Positions 47,852 to 57,469 are shown, counted from the stretch's first letter. The stretch: 64,000 bases of DNA from Nostoc sp. S4 (GCA_029379225.1 JAQYWR010000001.1:124001-188000); one strand, 5' to 3'. Translations and numbers: made by a program. Notes: generated by a model not told the origin, from the letters alone.

Positions 47852-48008
47852 ACAGCCAAATGACGAACAAAAGGATGAATATACATTTTGCCTTCCGACT
47901 GTCGCCTTCTGCTACCTAGAGCAGGAAACTTACTAACTTTAGCGCAGTAAGTTTCCGTGGCGTTGAGTATCTTCCGCCTTCCAAAGTCGTGGATGATTTA
48001 TCGCCCTT

Positions 48009-48125
48009 TTACTCCAAGTCTCGACGGCCAGGGTTACGAGCTGGATCGTTCGATAAAAATCCGAAGACAAAGATAGTTACGAAGAAGGCAACAACAATAT
48101 AAACAATGATTTTTAAAGTCACCAT
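48009..48125 (-). CDS. psbI: Photosystem II reaction centre protein I
   Basis: A 38-residue protein encoded from ATG 48125 to the stop at 48009: [20 protein letters not shown], then [18 protein letters not shown]. One membrane helix (about 4-24) and the C-terminal DPxRNPGRxDLE are the defining features of PsbI, a small subunit next to D1 in photosystem II. It is complete at the standard length and lies 157 bp upstream of the DUF3769 gene on the same strand. Confidence 0.96.
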   Translation of the reverse strand: MVTLKIIVYIVVAFFVTIFVFGFLSNDPARNPGRRDLE

Positions 48126-48504
48126 ACAAATATCTCCAACAGGTATGACAAAGAGAGCTTTTCTTTGAGTATCTGCCATGCAGAAAAGGTAGCTACTTTA
48201 TATTACCCACATCTCGTCCCTTTTTGAGACGATATTCTGTTGAGTGTTGACTGTTGATTGGAGAACGCTGGGAGATGAGGGACACAGAAAATAATACTAA
48301 CTCTTAACTCAGCACTCCCTGTTTGTCCAAGTTTACTGAAAATCGTGCGTGTATGACTTGATAGATGTCCCTAAAAAATAACTTAGAGACTGACTATTTT
48401 TGTGACGTTAAATAACCGCATAAGTTTCCCAAAAAAGTAGGGTTACAGGGAATACTTACCATCTCCCAGTCAACAGTCACCAGTCACCAGTCATCAGTCA
48501 CCAC
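48126..48504. other. Intergenic region with heptamer repeats
   Basis: 379 bp upstream of psbI. It holds three TGTTGAN units at 48238-48258 and five units at 48467-48501 (CAGTCAA, CAGTCAC, CAGTCAC, CAGTCAT, CAGTCAC). The psbI promoter should be at about 48130-48200. I see no other gene. Confidence 0.6.
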
Positions 48505-49230
48505 TCAACACCCCGATTTCTCCTGGAGTTTTGCTAAGTCTTTGCCAATTCGCTTTTTGATAACTCGTGCAGGTATGCCTACAGCAACAGAGAAAGGAGG
48601 AATATCTTTATTGACAACTGCTCCTGCACCAATTACACAGCCTCTACCAATGGTAACGCCATCTAATACTGTTACTCCATGTCCTAGCCAGCAGTCATCC
48701 TCAATCACAATTCCTTTACGAGTCACACCCTGGTATTTCATCGGCTCCATTGGATCGGCAAAATTATGATTATTGGCATATATCCCTGAATGAGCAGCAA
48801 TCATACAGTGTTTGCCAATTTTGATATCTCCTGGCCCTTCAATACACACGTTGGGGCCAATGAAGGTGTCTTCATCTATATGTATATACGTATCTGACAA
48901 ACACCCTATGTCAGCGTAACGTTCAATAGCGACTCTATTTCCCAGACGAATTCTATTATTTTTATCTCCTCTAGCATCCATCCGCACGCCTTGAAAAATA
49001 TATACTCCATTGCCAATTTCAATACAAGAAGTACTGTTAAATTCGACACCATTTTGAATATAAACTGGGCTGCCTATTCGGGCAAAAATAGTACGATATC
49101 CTAAATTACGCAACTTTGGCCCCAAAATAACTGTTGGAATATCTCCTAATACGGTAGTTACTAAAAGTTCTTGCGCGCGTTGCAATTTTGAGTAATATTG
49201 CTTGTTATGCATGGTTACATATCTCTTCAA
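48505..49230 (-). CDS. Hexapeptide-repeat (left-handed beta-helix) acyltransferase
   Basis: 241 residues. From about residue 50 the sequence has imperfect hexapeptide turns typical of LbH transferases: EIGNGVYIFQGVRMDARGDK, IHIDEDTFIGPNVCIEGPGD, IVIEDDCWLGHGVTVLDGVT and GRGCVIGAGAVVNKDIPPFS, ending with VAVGIPARVIKKR. The HNF of NNHNFADP marks the catalytic His region seen in sugar O-acetyltransferases of the WcaF/NodL/MaoC-like group. It probably acetylates a sugar of a surface polysaccharide; no glycan cluster surrounds it. Monocistronic by spacing. Confidence 0.87.
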   Translation of the reverse strand: MKRYVTMHNKQYYSKLQRAQELLVTTVLGDIPTVILGPKLRNLGYRTIFARIGSPVYIQNGVEFNSTSCIEIGNGVYIFQGVRMDARGDKNNRIRLGNRVAIERYADIGCLSDTYIHIDEDTFIGPNVCIEGPGDIKIGKHCMIAAHSGIYANNHNFADPMEPMKYQGVTRKGIVIEDDCWLGHGVTVLDGVTIGRGCVIGAGAVVNKDIPPFSVAVGIPARVIKKRIGKDLAKLQEKSGC

Positions 49231-49858
49231 TCAAGTTTTGTTGACAGTTTTGAAGCTTTTTTTGGGTTGTATCCTAATCTGTTGCTCACACTAATATAAT
49301 TAGTGTGTATTAATACTTAGATTTAAAGTACTAATTAATATTTTCCCAGATTTTTAAATGGTTTTTAAATTTGGAAAAAACCATAGTCTAGATTTGACTC
49401 TATGAGCAATTATTTTACTTAGGTGTGTAGAGTTACTCAAATGATATGCAAAATTACCTTGGTTACTAGAAGTTTGTGTACCAATCTTATGTAACCAGTT
49501 TGCTTGTTTTTCACGAGAGTGAATAAACAAAACAATATCAGTGCATTGCCGAGTCAAAGCTCAGACAATTTAATTGTCTGATAGAAATATTTGCTAGTTA
49601 AGATCGGCTACTTTTTTGGTTATCAGAAAATTTGAAAAGCTTGTTTGCGCGACTACAGATAGAGTCATTTATCCAAAGGTTACTTACTCACAGAGAGTTT
49701 TAGTGTTTTAAAACAACTGAGTCCTACAAGCTATTTTGTAACAAAAATACATTTAACTAGACTCTCTCAAAAAATAGAGACAATTTCTGTCTAGCAGAAT
49801 TATGTAATTATTGTTGGATTTTGATTGGCACTTAATATCCAAATAAAATCCAATTCAA

Positions 49859-50023
49859 TTAAGGTGGATTATCTCCCACATCAGCCATCACATTGAAGTT
49901 AACCATCGGTGCAAACAAGTAAGCGCTTCCCCGACTGCTATGACGGCTTTCTTGCAACGAATTTCTAGAGTATGCTGCTCCAATCATGTTGCACACGGAT
50001 GATTTACGGACTAACCAATTCAC
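49859..50023 (-). CDS. Possible small protein of 42-54 residues (uncertain)
   Basis: A minus-strand frame ending at 49859. From ATG 49987 it gives 42 residues (MIGAAYSRNSLQESRHSSRG, then SAYLFAPMVNFNVMADVGDN PP); a GTG at 50023 adds VNWLVRKSSVCN. Its composition is protein-like and it is GC-richer than its surroundings, which is why I list it. There is no Shine-Dalgarno at a good distance and no family I recognise. It may be a genuine peptide gene or the end of a lost gene. Confidence 0.3.
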   Translation of the reverse strand: MNWLVRKSSVCNMIGAAYSRNSLQESRHSSRGSAYLFAPMVNFNVMADVGDNPP

Positions 50024-50404
50024 CTTTGTAATGAGATGAATGGCTTTTAATCAGAATTGTTTTTAACGATAACACATTTTATTTTAAGTGGAGTAATCTT
50101 ATTAAATAAGTTGTTTTCTAGGCTATTTACTGATGAAAATGATGAAAATAAGCTAACTTTTTTACGGAAGCGATCGCTAATTAAGTAATAGAGAGATGAA
50201 ACAGAAGAATTAATCACCTATTCCCTGTTTTTCCAATACCTAATATCACTTTCTCGGTTTGGTGTCGATATTTATACCGTTACTTATCCCCAAACAGATT
50301 TATGATTGGATGTTAAATTCAGAATGATATCTACTATACTTAATTACACCCTCTTTTTGAGAAAAGCAAAAATCAATAAATTATCTTCTTCCTTATTACT
50401 TATG

Positions 50405-50440
50405 TCTTCAAATTTGTAAATCACCCATTTGGGTGAACCA
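50405..50440 (+). other. Hairpin in the leader of the 106-residue gene
   Basis: TCACCCATTTGGGTGA (7-bp perfect stem, 2-nt loop) is followed by ACCAAGCGGGTGATGCG about 150 nt upstream of the start at 50584. The repeated GGGTGA could pair alternatively with the same TCACCC, a switch-like arrangement. RNA class unknown. Confidence 0.35.
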
Positions 50441-50583
50441 AGCGGGTGATGCGTGCTTGCTATTACTTGTTATAAATTTTATTCAAAGCTAAAACGGATC
50501 TCAGTTTCGGGTCAAAGTTGACAAAGCAAGATGCAATGCCCAAGCTAAGGTATCGTTTTAAACTCACACACTTGGTTTAAACT

Positions 50584-50904
50584 ATGGCTTTAATTAAAGA
50601 AATTGTAGAAGAAGCTCTCGCCAGTGGTTATCTGAGTATTGTAGCTGAAGGCAAAATCCGATCGCTGATTGAAAGTGATTATGACTCCGAAGATCTAGAT
50701 GCATGGATCTTATTACAGCGAGCGGTTGTCGCAGGTGATGTCAAGCAAGAATCCCGCCGCAAAAAAGTTTCTTCTTCTAAAACTAAAGACGCTTCATCAA
50801 GCATTAAACTTGCTTATCAAATGGCAGCGGAGATTGCTTATGCAGCAGCGGTAGCTCTCTCCATGTCAAAAAACACTAAGGATCAGCCTTCATTAGGTGC
50901 ATAA
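50584..50904 (+). CDS. Hypothetical cyanobacterial protein, 106 residues
   Basis: ATG start, MALIKEIVEEALASGYLSIV to KDQPSLGA. The first 55 residues are acidic and helical (ALASGYLSIVAEGKIRSLIE, SDYDSEDLDAWILLQRAV). A Lys/Ser-rich linker (about 57-73) and an alanine-rich helix (about 76-95) follow. No membrane segment long enough to be sure, no metal motif. It looks like a real gene by composition and start context, and short proteins of this kind are widespread in Nostocales, but I do not know a function. Confidence 0.7.
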   Translation: MALIKEIVEEALASGYLSIVAEGKIRSLIESDYDSEDLDAWILLQRAVVAGDVKQESRRKKVSSSKTKDASSSIKLAYQMAAEIAYAAAVALSMSKNTKDQPSLGA

Positions 50905-51483
50905 AATTAAGATATTAAATTGTTTTTCGGTGTAGTATCAATTTTTGATACCAAGGAGTTGGCGTAGCCCGTCGTAGACATCGCTTTTTTAGCTAACATA
51001 TTTGCTAGAGTTTTCGTCAGCGATAGTTTTCGGCTGGATGAAACAATCTCGTACGAGCGCATAAACTTAGGTTAACCTTAATCTATTCATCATCACGACT
51101 CTAGAGCAGCACAAATTTATTAAAAAATAATTAAAATTTTTCCAGCTTATCGGATTGGCTATGATAAATTTTTAGCCTCAGCCAAGGCACAGAAATTGAT
51201 CCCCAGAATAAATACTAAAAAAAAGTTAAATAATTTCTTCAAAACTAAATTATTTTCCAGAATACATGCCAGTAAATGATTAAATTTTAATATACCAAGT
51301 ACATGGCTTGTCGTAACGCATAGAATAAAAAATACCTTGGCGTCAACTATAGCAACGAGGTGAAGAAAATTTTCAATGCTTAACAAAGTCATCGCTTTTT
51401 CACAAACTAGACTATAAAGAATTGGCAACATTGGTAAATAAAGTAAACAATAACCATAGCTAAACTTGGAGTTTTGCCAACCT
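50905..51483. other. Intergenic region upstream of glycogen phosphorylase
   Basis: 579 bp. It contains a 24-bp small dispersed repeat at 50961-50984 and AT-rich DNA to 51480. A 113-codon minus-strand frame (51159-51500) overlaps the phosphorylase start and looks spurious. Confidence 0.5.
50961..50984. repeat. Small dispersed repeat (GGCGTAGCCCGTCGTAGACA type)
   Basis: GGCGTAGCCCGTCGTAGACA plus TCGC is a GC-rich 24-bp word of the sort repeated many times in Nostoc genomes as small mobile dispersed repeats. Seen once here, in AT-rich intergenic DNA. Confidence 0.55.
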
Positions 51484-54048
51484 ATGCAGCCAATTCGCAC
51501 ATTTAACGTCTCTCCTTCACTACCGCCGCGACTCGAACCGCTGCGGCGGCTGGCATATAACTTGCACTGGGATTGGAACGTTGAGACTAAAGATTTATTT
51601 CGTCGCTTAGATTCCGACCTGTGGGAATCTAGCCATCATAACCCGGTGTTAATGCTGGGTACTATTTCTCAAGCGCGGCTTTTGGAAGTTGTCGAAGATG
51701 AAGGCTTCCTAGCGCAAATGGATCGAGCTAACCGTCAATTAGAAGATTATTTCCAAGAGCGCACTTGGTATCAAAAACAACGCGAACATAAGCCAAAAGA
51801 ATGTTACGCCTATTTTTCGGCAGAATTTGGACTTGTAGATTGTTTGCCCGTTTATTCTGGAGGCTTGGGCGTTCTGGCGGGGGATCACCTGAAATCTGCC
51901 AGTGATTTGGGGCTACCACTTGTAGGTGTAGGTTTACTCTATCAGCAAGGTTACTTTGCCCAGTATCTCAATGCTGATGGTTGGCAGCAAGAACGCTACC
52001 CCATCAACGATTTTTACAATATGCCCTTGCACCCAGAACGCAATCCCGATGGTTCAGAACTGCGAATTGCAGTAGACTATCCAGGGCGCAAGGTGTACGC
52101 CAGAGTTTGGCGCGTACAGGTGGGAATGGTGCCTCTATATCTGCTAGACACCAACATTGAACCCAACAACGTTTACGACCACGACATCACCGACCAACTT
52201 TATGGTGGCGACATTGACATGCGTATCCACCAGGAAATTATGTTGGGGATCGGTGGTGTACAAATGCTCAAAGCCTTGGGGTTGAAGGTAACCGCCTACC
52301 ACATGAATGAAGGTCACGCCGCCTTCTCTGCCCTAGAACGTATCCGGCTGCTGATTCAGGAAGAGGGATTGGATTTTGCCGAAGCCAAACAGGTAGTGGC
52401 TTCCAGCAATATCTTTACTACTCATACACCAGTACCAGCAGGGATTGACTTGTTTGCCCCTGACAAAATTTTGTATTATCTGGGGTACTACGCAGAAATA
52501 TTTGGCTTGCCGAAAGAACAATTTTTAGGACTGGGGCGGGAAAATACAGGCGATTTATCTGGGCCTTTCAGTATGGCAGTGTTGGCGTTAAAAATGGCAA
52601 CGTTTTCTAACGGTGTAGCACAACTGCACGGTGTAGTGTCGCGGCAAATGTTCCAGGGCTTGTGGAAGAAAGTGCCAGTAGAAGAAGTGCCAATTGCCGC
52701 CATTACCAACGGTGTCCACGCTCGCAGTTGTGTTGCCAAATCAACTCAAGAGTTATACGATCGCTACCTGGGACCAAATTGGTCATCAGCACCAGTAGAT
52801 AGCCCACTGTGGGAGCGGATGGACGCCATACCCGATGAAGAATTGTGGCGGAATCACGAACGCTGTCGCTTAGACATGATATTGTTTGTGCGGGATCATT
52901 TGGTGAAGCATTTACGCGATCGCGGCGCTTCGCCCTCAGAAATTGTCCAAGCCCAAGAAGTTTTAGATCCTTACGCTTTCACCGTTGGCTTTGCTCGTCG
53001 CTTTGCCACCTACAAACGTGCTACGCTTTGGATGCGCGATGTAGAACGCATCAAGCGGATTTTATTAACCAATAAAAACCGAAAAGTGCAATTTGTGATT
53101 GCTGGTAAAGCACATCCTAAAGATATTCCCGGTAAAGAACTAATCCGCGACATCAATCACTTCATCCGCGAACAGCATTTAGAAAAGCAGGTAGTGTTTG
53201 TTCCCAATTACGACATTCACATCTCCCGGTTGATGGTAGCAGGTTGTGATATCTGGTTAAATACACCGCGTCGTCCACGGGAAGCCTCTGGTACTAGTGG
53301 CATGAAAGCCTCAATGAATGGATTGCCGAATTTAAGTGTCCTAGATGGTTGGTGGGATGAAGCTGATTACGTTCGCACAGGCTGGGCAATTGGACATGGA
53401 GAAAATTACGACGATCCCAACTATCAAGATGAAGTAGAAGCAAACGCCCTCTACGATTTGTTAGAAAAGGAAGTTGTACCGCTATTTTATGAACATCGCG
53501 ATAGTGATGGCTTACCGCGTCCGTGGGTTGCCAAAATGAAAGATGCAATTCGTTTGAATTGTCCATTCTTTAATACAGCGCGGATGGTAGGAGAATATGC
53601 TCTTAGAGCTTATTTTCCTGCTAGCGATCGCTATCATACCTTGACAGTTGATAACTATGCCCCAGCCAAAGAACTAGCCGCTTGGAAAGCAAAACTTGGC
53701 GAACACTGGTTCAACATCAAAATCAAAGATATCGATGTATCCACACCTGCGGATATTGAAGTTAACCAAACTGTGGCTGTGAAAGCTAAAGTTGACTTGG
53801 CAACTTTGGTTAATAATGATGTACAGGTAGAGTTATATCAAGGTGCGATCGACGCCAATGGTGATATTGTCAACGCCGTACCAGTGGTAATGGATTACCA
53901 AGGTGAAGATGCCCAAGGATTGAGTAGTTACACGGCTAATATTACATACACTCACTCTGGTTTGCAAGGCTTGTCTTTACGGGTATTGCCAAAAAATGAA
54001 CACCTGGCTAATCCCTATGAGCCAAGGTTGATTGCTTGGGCAGAGTAA
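51484..54048 (+). CDS. glgP: Glycogen / alpha-glucan phosphorylase
   Basis: 854 residues from ATG 51484 (MQPIRTFNVSPSLPPRLEPL); an in-frame TTG at 51466 would add six residues but has no better ribosome site. GT35 phosphorylase of the short bacterial type: AYFSAEFGLVDCLPVYSGGLGVLAGDHLKSASDLG, MNEGHAAFSALERIRLL, GFARRFATYKRATL and the pyridoxal-phosphate lysine in EASGTSGMKASMNG. It releases glucose 1-phosphate from glycogen, as cells need in the dark. A hairpin with a T run follows at 54082-54113. Confidence 0.95.
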   Translation: MQPIRTFNVSPSLPPRLEPLRRLAYNLHWDWNVETKDLFRRLDSDLWESSHHNPVLMLGTISQARLLEVVEDEGFLAQMDRANRQLEDYFQERTWYQKQREHKPKECYAYFSAEFGLVDCLPVYSGGLGVLAGDHLKSASDLGLPLVGVGLLYQQGYFAQYLNADGWQQERYPINDFYNMPLHPERNPDGSELRIAVDYPGRKVYARVWRVQVGMVPLYLLDTNIEPNNVYDHDITDQLYGGDIDMRIHQEIMLGIGGVQMLKALGLKVTAYHMNEGHAAFSALERIRLLIQEEGLDFAEAKQVVASSNIFTTHTPVPAGIDLFAPDKILYYLGYYAEIFGLPKEQFLGLGRENTGDLSGPFSMAVLALKMATFSNGVAQLHGVVSRQMFQGLWKKVPVEEVPIAAITNGVHARSCVAKSTQELYDRYLGPNWSSAPVDSPLWERMDAIPDEELWRNHERCRLDMILFVRDHLVKHLRDRGASPSEIVQAQEVLDPYAFTVGFARRFATYKRATLWMRDVERIKRILLTNKNRKVQFVIAGKAHPKDIPGKELIRDINHFIREQHLEKQVVFVPNYDIHISRLMVAGCDIWLNTPRRPREASGTSGMKASMNGLPNLSVLDGWWDEADYVRTGWAIGHGENYDDPNYQDEVEANALYDLLEKEVVPLFYEHRDSDGLPRPWVAKMKDAIRLNCPFFNTARMVGEYALRAYFPASDRYHTLTVDNYAPAKELAAWKAKLGEHWFNIKIKDIDVSTPADIEVNQTVAVKAKVDLATLVNNDVQVELYQGAIDANGDIVNAVPVVMDYQGEDAQGLSSYTANITYTHSGLQGLSLRVLPKNEHLANPYEPRLIAWAE

Positions 54049-54081
54049 GAGTAGTAAATAATTTTTGAATACTCAAGATTA

Positions 54082-54113
54082 GGCGTTGCTGATTTAATAG
54101 CGACGCCTTTTAT
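54082..54113 (+). terminator. Intrinsic terminator of glgP, similar to a MITE end
   Basis: GGCGTTGCT (54082-54090) pairs with AGCGACGCC (54099-54107), nine pairs with one wobble, loop GATTTAAT, then TTTTAT. It is placed 33 bp after the glgP stop. The first 15 bases, GGCGTTGCTGATTTA, are identical to the terminal repeat of MITE copy A. Confidence 0.75.
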
Positions 54114-54390
54114 CAGGTAAATTTTCAGAGGATGTTGCTTAAAGTATAATTATTATAAAACTTACGTAACAATATAGTTTTTGGCTCTAACCCAGATATC
54201 TTTCTTTTGTCACTCTCGGAAAACAATAATCGAACCTAAATTCTGAGAGTTGAAATTAATCAAGCTTTGAGGCTTTCTTTTCTAAGAGTAACTAAAATTT
54301 ATAGTAAAAGAGCGGAAATTCAAGTGCCAAAAGGGTTTCACAGATTGAGTTTTCCCACTCTGACAAAAGAGGGATATATTGCCTTCTATT
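54114..54390. other. Convergent intergenic region, no gene seen
   Basis: An AT-rich spacer between glgP and the DUF29 gene, which point towards each other. Apart from the glgP terminator I see no feature. Confidence 0.45.
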
Positions 54391-54858
54391 CTATATAATT
54401 TCAGGTAGATAATTAATATCTAGCAGATCTTCTAAGATATAAGTGCAAGATTGAGGTAAATTATTGAGTTTGCCTTCAGTTTTCTCAATAACATATCCTA
54501 AAGCATCTTCATAAATTGAGGCTAATTCTTTTTCTAAAAATTTGTATAAATTTGTTGTCAAGTTACGTTTTAATTGATTCCTAAAACTTCTAATTTCTGC
54601 TTTACAATGTCCAGAATTATATAGAGATTCTTCTATCCAATATTGCAACAATAAAAGATGTCTAATAATTTGTTCTAATAAACTAACAACCCTGGCTTTG
54701 TCTCTTCGACTCAAATTTTCTAGCTCCTCAATTAAATTTTCTAAATCTAATTCTTCTAAATGATTAGCTTTTAATAATTTAATTGTTTCCTCTAACCAAA
54801 GATGCTCATCAATTTCATAAAGCTCTTTTAAGCTTAAATTAGAACTAACTCCTTGCAT
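54391..54858 (-). CDS. DUF29 domain-containing protein
   Basis: 155 residues, almost entirely helical. The signature DEHLWLEETIKLLKANHLEE and LDLENLIEELENLSRRDKAR near the N-terminus and LLEQIIRHLLLLQYWIEESL in the middle are typical of DUF29, a family abundant in cyanobacteria and often present in many paralogues. Its function is unknown; family members are sometimes listed near toxin-antitoxin or mobile loci, but nothing here supports such a role. Confidence 0.85.
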   Translation of the reverse strand: MQGVSSNLSLKELYEIDEHLWLEETIKLLKANHLEELDLENLIEELENLSRRDKARVVSLLEQIIRHLLLLQYWIEESLYNSGHCKAEIRSFRNQLKRNLTTNLYKFLEKELASIYEDALGYVIEKTEGKLNNLPQSCTYILEDLLDINYLPEII

Positions 54859-54982
54859 AAATCCTCTATAAAAAGAACTGGAGATTGGGTTTGCAGCTTT
54901 ATTACCTTAATAATCTAACACTTATTTTGTACGTCCTCTGTTGCCTCTGCGTGAGATCAAATCCTACTTCCCAACACCCATT

Positions 54983-55723
54983 TTAAGCTAAAATCCTTTG
55001 AGGAATAACAATATAGCCAGTAGTGCGATCGCCAAGTACCAAATTATGTTGTTCTCCCCAATACCACCAGTATGCACCAAGGTAAGCGCAAATTAGACCA
55101 TCTAGTTTATCTTCAGTTGCTTTCAGGGCTGCGCCTGTGGTTGGAATTTCCAAAAAAAATGAATCGTCCAGACGCACAGCAGGAGAAAGAGAGGGAAGGA
55201 TATTGACAAGATAATTTTGAAGTTTGATTAATTCTAAGCGACGTTCGCTGAGGCGTCCTTTTTTGTATTTGAGGATGCGTTCTAAGTTAAAGAGATGAAC
55301 AATTGCTGGATGGGGAAAGACTTCTATTTGATATCTGCCAAGTTTTTGCGGTTCGATGGTGGGTGCGTGTACATAGCCGCGAGATTCTAATTCTAAGCCA
55401 AAGTTGATAGTGCGATCGGCAAAGGGTAGGTTTTTGTTAGCTGGGTAGCATCCGGCGTGATATTTACCAAAGTATTTGTGAGTGAGTTTGTCTGGAAGGC
55501 GACTTCCACCCTCATTGGGTATGAGGGTAGGTGCATCTACAGCGATAATAGCTGGTTCATCTGGTTGTACGCACTCATCAATCCACCTCAGGATATCTGC
55601 AATGGCTTCTTTGCGGTCTAAATCGAGTAGTTGCAGTTGTCCATTTATCCATTTTAAGTAGCAAAGTCCACTTGGTTGCGATTTCCAACCTAAATCAATA
55701 CCAATAAATTTCATGGTCATCAC
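54983..55723 (-). CDS. DUF429 domain-containing protein
   Basis: 246 residues from ATG 55723; the third ATG (55714) gives MKFIGIDLGWKSQPSG and is the likelier start. The N-terminal FIGIDLGWK with a later IIAVDAPTLIPNEGGSR shows the RNase H-like fold of DUF429, a predicted nuclease or phosphotransferase-like family. The acidic residues Asp in GIDLG and AVDAP, and Asp in KATEDKLDGLICAYLG near the C-terminus, are in positions expected for a metal site. Role unknown. Confidence 0.83.
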   Translation of the reverse strand: MMTMKFIGIDLGWKSQPSGLCYLKWINGQLQLLDLDRKEAIADILRWIDECVQPDEPAIIAVDAPTLIPNEGGSRLPDKLTHKYFGKYHAGCYPANKNLPFADRTINFGLELESRGYVHAPTIEPQKLGRYQIEVFPHPAIVHLFNLERILKYKKGRLSERRLELIKLQNYLVNILPSLSPAVRLDDSFFLEIPTTGAALKATEDKLDGLICAYLGAYWWYWGEQHNLVLGDRTTGYIVIPQRILA

Positions 55724-56200
55724 CCAAATTTTGTGATTATTTTCGCATTTTCAGGCAACGGTTCGCTAAAACAGCGCTAAATTACAAGTGCTGATACCAA
55801 GTTGCATTCGATGAGGGGGATTAGGGAGATGTTACTTCATTTCTAGATGCTATTTATGAACCTAATTTAGTATGGGTATTCAATAATAATTTAAGTTAAC
55901 TAATTATTTAATGACAAAAATATTGTAAATAATCTTAATAATCTAAAAAATTTTGTGACAATTTAGCAGTTAGAATGGTTGAAGAATTGAGATAAATTAT
56001 GATAAATCAAAATAGATATAATTATTTTTTTAATAGAGAAAATATGCCCAAATTATTTAAGAGTTGGGAAAACTATTATTTTTAATTTTCGTAAATCAAA
56101 TATAATTGTTAGATACTACCATACTAAAATAATGACTAATTCTAAATTATAAATCCTGACTACTATTTTATTTTTAATTACAAAAATTGAAATTATTTCT
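55724..56200. other. AT-rich divergent intergenic region, no gene seen
   Basis: 477 bp between divergent genes, very AT-rich from 55860. It should hold the promoter of the glycosyltransferase gene. No repeat or hairpin stands out. Confidence 0.45.
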
Positions 56201-57469
56201 ATGCAGATTTTATTTTTACATCCCAACTTTCCCGCGCAATTTCGCAATTTGGTGATGTTTTTGGGTAAGGATAATAATTGCAAAGTTGTGTTCTGTACAA
56301 ATCGTCGAGAAGGAGAAATATCCGGTGTTTATAAAGCTATTTATACTCCTTCTCGTGAAGCTGCTTCCCAGACCCACCACTACGTTCGCAGCCTGGAAAA
56401 TGCTGTACTCACTGGTCAAGCTGTTTATCGAATTGGAGAAAAATTAAAAGCTGAGGGTTTCGTTCCAGATATCGTTTACGGTCATTCTGGTTGGGGGCCG
56501 ACTTTGTTTATGAAAGATGTGTTTCCGAAAGCAGAATTGTTGTGTTATTTCGAGTGGTTTTATCATGCTCGCGGTTCTGATGCAGATTTTGATCCTAGCG
56601 ACCCATTAAATGTTGATGATGTATGTCGAATTCGCGTGAAAAATGCACCAATTTTGACTGATTTATATAGTTGCGATCGTGGACTTTCTCCTACTCATTG
56701 GCAGCGACAACAGTTTCCTAAAGAATTTCAGGATAAAATCACAGTATGTCATGATGGCGTTGATACAAAATTTTTTACTCCTAAACCAGGTGCGAAACTA
56801 ATTTTACCGAGAATAAATCTCGACCTTTCCCATGTAGAAGAGTTAGTAACTTATGTGGGACGAGGAATGGAACCTTATAGAGGTTTTCCTCAGTTTATGG
56901 AAGCCGTAGCGTTAATTCAACAGCGGCGACCTAAGTGCCATGTAGTAGTTGTGGGAGAAGATAGAGTTGCTTATGGGAAAAATCTTCCTGATGGCAAAAC
57001 TTATAAACAATTAATGCTAGAAAAATTATCTTTAGATTTATTAAGGCTGCACTTTACAGACAGCCTGCCTTACCATGAATATCTTCAGGTATTACAAGCT
57101 TCTTCTGCACATATTTATTTAACTCGTCCTTTTGTTTTATCCTGGTCAATGTTAGAAGCAATGTCCGTGGGATGTGTGCTAGTAACATCCAAGACTGCGC
57201 CAGTGTTAGAGATTGTACAGGATGGAGTTAATGGACTGCTGGTAGATTTCTTTTCTCCTCAAAATATTGCTAATCGTGTTGAAGAAGCCCTAAATTATCC
57301 TCAAGAAATGAATGCAATTCGTGCCAACGCGCGAGCAACAATTCTCAAGCATTACGATTTGGCAAAACTGTTACCGCAGCATTTACAATGGATTTTCGCT
57401 AATAAAAATTATGTAAGTTTTAAAAAGCGCCAAACTCCTAAAATTTATAAAGGATTCGGCGGAAATTAG
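56201..57469 (+). CDS. Glycosyltransferase family 4 protein
   Basis: 422 residues, GT-B fold. The N-terminal domain has MQILFLHPNFPAQFRNLVMF and YGHSGWGPTLFMKDVFPKAE; the C-terminal domain has VTYVGRGMEPYRGFPQFMEA and VLSWSMLEAMSVGCVLVTSK with GVNGLLVDFFSP, the E-x7-E region and nucleotide-sugar site of GT4 enzymes. It transfers a sugar from an activated donor, probably onto a surface glycan; donor and acceptor cannot be read. The next gene on the same strand starts 83 bp downstream and may share the transcript. Confidence 0.92.
   Translation: MQILFLHPNFPAQFRNLVMFLGKDNNCKVVFCTNRREGEISGVYKAIYTPSREAASQTHHYVRSLENAVLTGQAVYRIGEKLKAEGFVPDIVYGHSGWGPTLFMKDVFPKAELLCYFEWFYHARGSDADFDPSDPLNVDDVCRIRVKNAPILTDLYSCDRGLSPTHWQRQQFPKEFQDKITVCHDGVDTKFFTPKPGAKLILPRINLDLSHVEELVTYVGRGMEPYRGFPQFMEAVALIQQRRPKCHVVVVGEDRVAYGKNLPDGKTYKQLMLEKLSLDLLRLHFTDSLPYHEYLQVLQASSAHIYLTRPFVLSWSMLEAMSVGCVLVTSKTAPVLEIVQDGVNGLLVDFFSPQNIANRVEEALNYPQEMNAIRANARATILKHYDLAKLLPQHLQWIFANKNYVSFKKRQTPKIYKGFGGN

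Larger units (their letters stand above)
49231..50583. other. Long AT-rich intergenic region
   Basis: 1353 bp without a convincing large gene. It contains a possible small minus-strand frame (49859-50023) and a hairpin-bearing leader before the next gene (50405-50440). A 67-codon frame at 49354-49557 lacks support. The rest shows no recognisable features. Confidence 0.5.

Noticed and set aside
49354-49557. 67-codon minus-strand frame
   Set aside because: No ribosome site, AT-rich, and no recognisable motif.
51159-51500. 113-codon minus-strand frame overlapping the glgP start
   Set aside because: It overlaps glgP coding sequence and would occupy its promoter; the hydrophobic pattern comes from AT-rich composition.
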